From Desulfofustis glycolicus DSM 9705 (GTDB lineage: Bacteria > Desulfobacterota > Desulfobulbia > Desulfobulbales > Desulfocapsaceae), in assembly GCF_900130015.1 (NCBI RefSeq), contig NZ_FQXS01000007.1, positions 115,376 to 179,375 of the forward strand: DNA of 64,000 nucleotides, given 5' to 3'. Positions within the stretch are counted from its first letter, which is position 1; the number at the start of each line of letters is the position of its first letter. Below, piece after piece: positions 63,343 through 64,000 of the stretch. A program made the translations under genes and the position numbers. The notes under the pieces were generated by a model. The model saw only the letters and a list, made by a program, of their open reading frames with translations, was not told the DNA's origin and made no database searches.

Positions 63343-64000
63343 GTGGCCATATCAAGATTGGCCAAGCAAGCGTTGTTTGACGGCAGTGTCCGCAGCCGTC
63401 TCATTTTTTCCTTTTCGGCGGTGGCTCTTCTTGCCGCCGTATCCGCGTTGATCGGCATGGTCCTGACGCAGCTCAGCGAGCGTCAGACAAGGCAGATCAT
63501 GACCAGAACCCTCCCCATTGTCGCCGATGCTCAGGGGCTCGGACGGACCATCGTTTTATTCGCCGCAGTGTCAAAAGAGTTGCCGGTTATTGAAGATACC
63601 GGTCGTTACCATCAATTGCTGCAGACGATGGAATCGGGCATTGGCGATATGGACAAGCTCCTCGCAGATCTCAACTCGCTTGGCCTGGACGAGGCCTCGT
63701 TTCAGGAGATGAGTTCGATGGTCGATGCTGCTCCGCAGCAATTTGGCCCGCCAGAATGAGCTGGCCCTGAAGTTTCTCGATACCCGGCAACGACGCGTGA
63801 TTGCTGATGCCGGATTGCGTGAGCAGCATCACTTCTTTACGTCGCTGGTTCAGCCGCGGACAACTGCCGGTTATCGGGAATTTGTCGAACAGAGTCAGGA
63901 TATTCAAACGGATGTTCCAAATATAGAAAGGCCGATTTTGCCCCTCAATATTCTGAATTTATTTCGATTTTCTCCTGCTCGGCAGCTTCCTTCTGCTGTC
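63343..64000 (+). pseudogene. N-terminal part of a membrane sensor protein, frameshifted and cut by the window end
   Basis: A 138-codon frame from GTG 63343 encodes a basic start, a membrane helix (about residues 20-42, SFSAVALLAAVSALIGMVL), and a TorS-like helical periplasmic region (RTLPIVADAQGLGRTIVLFAA). It stops at 63757, but frame +1 continues at 63725 as RSNLARQNELALKFLDTRQRR without stop to the window end. The join near 63725 needs one base removed or two added. It is either a pseudogene or an assembly error in a large sensor gene. Confidence 0.65.

Noticed and set aside
1..64000. CRISPR arrays, tRNA or rRNA genes, prophage or IS elements
   Set aside because: I saw no regularly spaced short repeats, no cloverleaf with a GGTTCGAATCC-type arm outside genes, and no transposase, integrase or phage structural gene.

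Overview
The window is a moderately GC-rich, densely coded bacterial chromosome segment with 57 protein genes or gene fragments that I can support. I see no tRNA, rRNA, CRISPR array, prophage or insertion sequence. The gene content points to a Gram-negative anaerobe of the Desulfobacterota, most likely a Desulfobulbales-type sulfur-cycle bacterium. The clues are futalosine-pathway menaquinone genes (mqnB, mqnD), outer-membrane systems (LolA, Pal, Skp) next to RNase Y and a RemA-type protein, many PAS sensor proteins, an AmmeMemoRadiSam-type radical SAM enzyme, and an apparent selenocysteine codon. The taxonomy is inference.

Layout. 1-5 kb: a DUF3943 protein, a CoA-disulfide-reductase-type flavoprotein read leftward through an in-frame TGA at its catalytic cysteine position, a cNMP/CBS/DUF294 protein and a DEDDh exonuclease. 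5-16 kb: a sigma-54 activator with four PAS domains, then the phosphate module, phoU-pstC-pstA-pstS-pstB leftward and phoB-phoR rightward. 16-26 kb: a sensor kinase, then a leftward cluster mltD, moaE-like, HDOD, hybrid kinase, yihY. 26-31 kb: NUDIX hydrolase, zapB-like, zapA, a 1-kb non-coding gap with structured-RNA candidates, rny and tyrS. 31-40 kb: a PerR-like regulator, a radical SAM protein with a small coupled partner, pal, skp, yicC-remA-gmk-rlmB, an S1-domain protein, and lolA with a divergent racemase. 41-50 kb: fmdB, queA, mqnB-mqnD, a mobA-like gene, a PPDK-like protein with receiver domains, an arginyl/leucyl-tRNA-protein transferase and amrS. 50-64 kb: a membrane protein, N-formylglutamate amidohydrolase, a chemoreceptor, sir2-MFS, moxR / small coiled-coil / CoxE-type VWA, a ParB-domain protein with a Trp-rich tail, a SAF-domain oxidoreductase with a flavodoxin, a lipoprotein, and a frameshifted sensor cut by the window end.

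How the genes fit together. Phosphate uptake and its two-component control form one divergent locus. yicC-remA-gmk-rlmB are coupled by very short or overlapping junctions, as are mqnB-mqnD, the racemase-lolA pair and the radical SAM pair. A GC-rich repeat of about 220 bp occurs three times between genes (near 5.1, 31.2 and 42.6 kb). A short hairpin repeat lies on both sides of zapB-zapA.

The strongest unusual observation is the likely selenoprotein at 785-2134. The TGA is codon 43, where this family carries its single redox cysteine, and a SECIS-like hairpin with a GGUC loop follows at the right distance.
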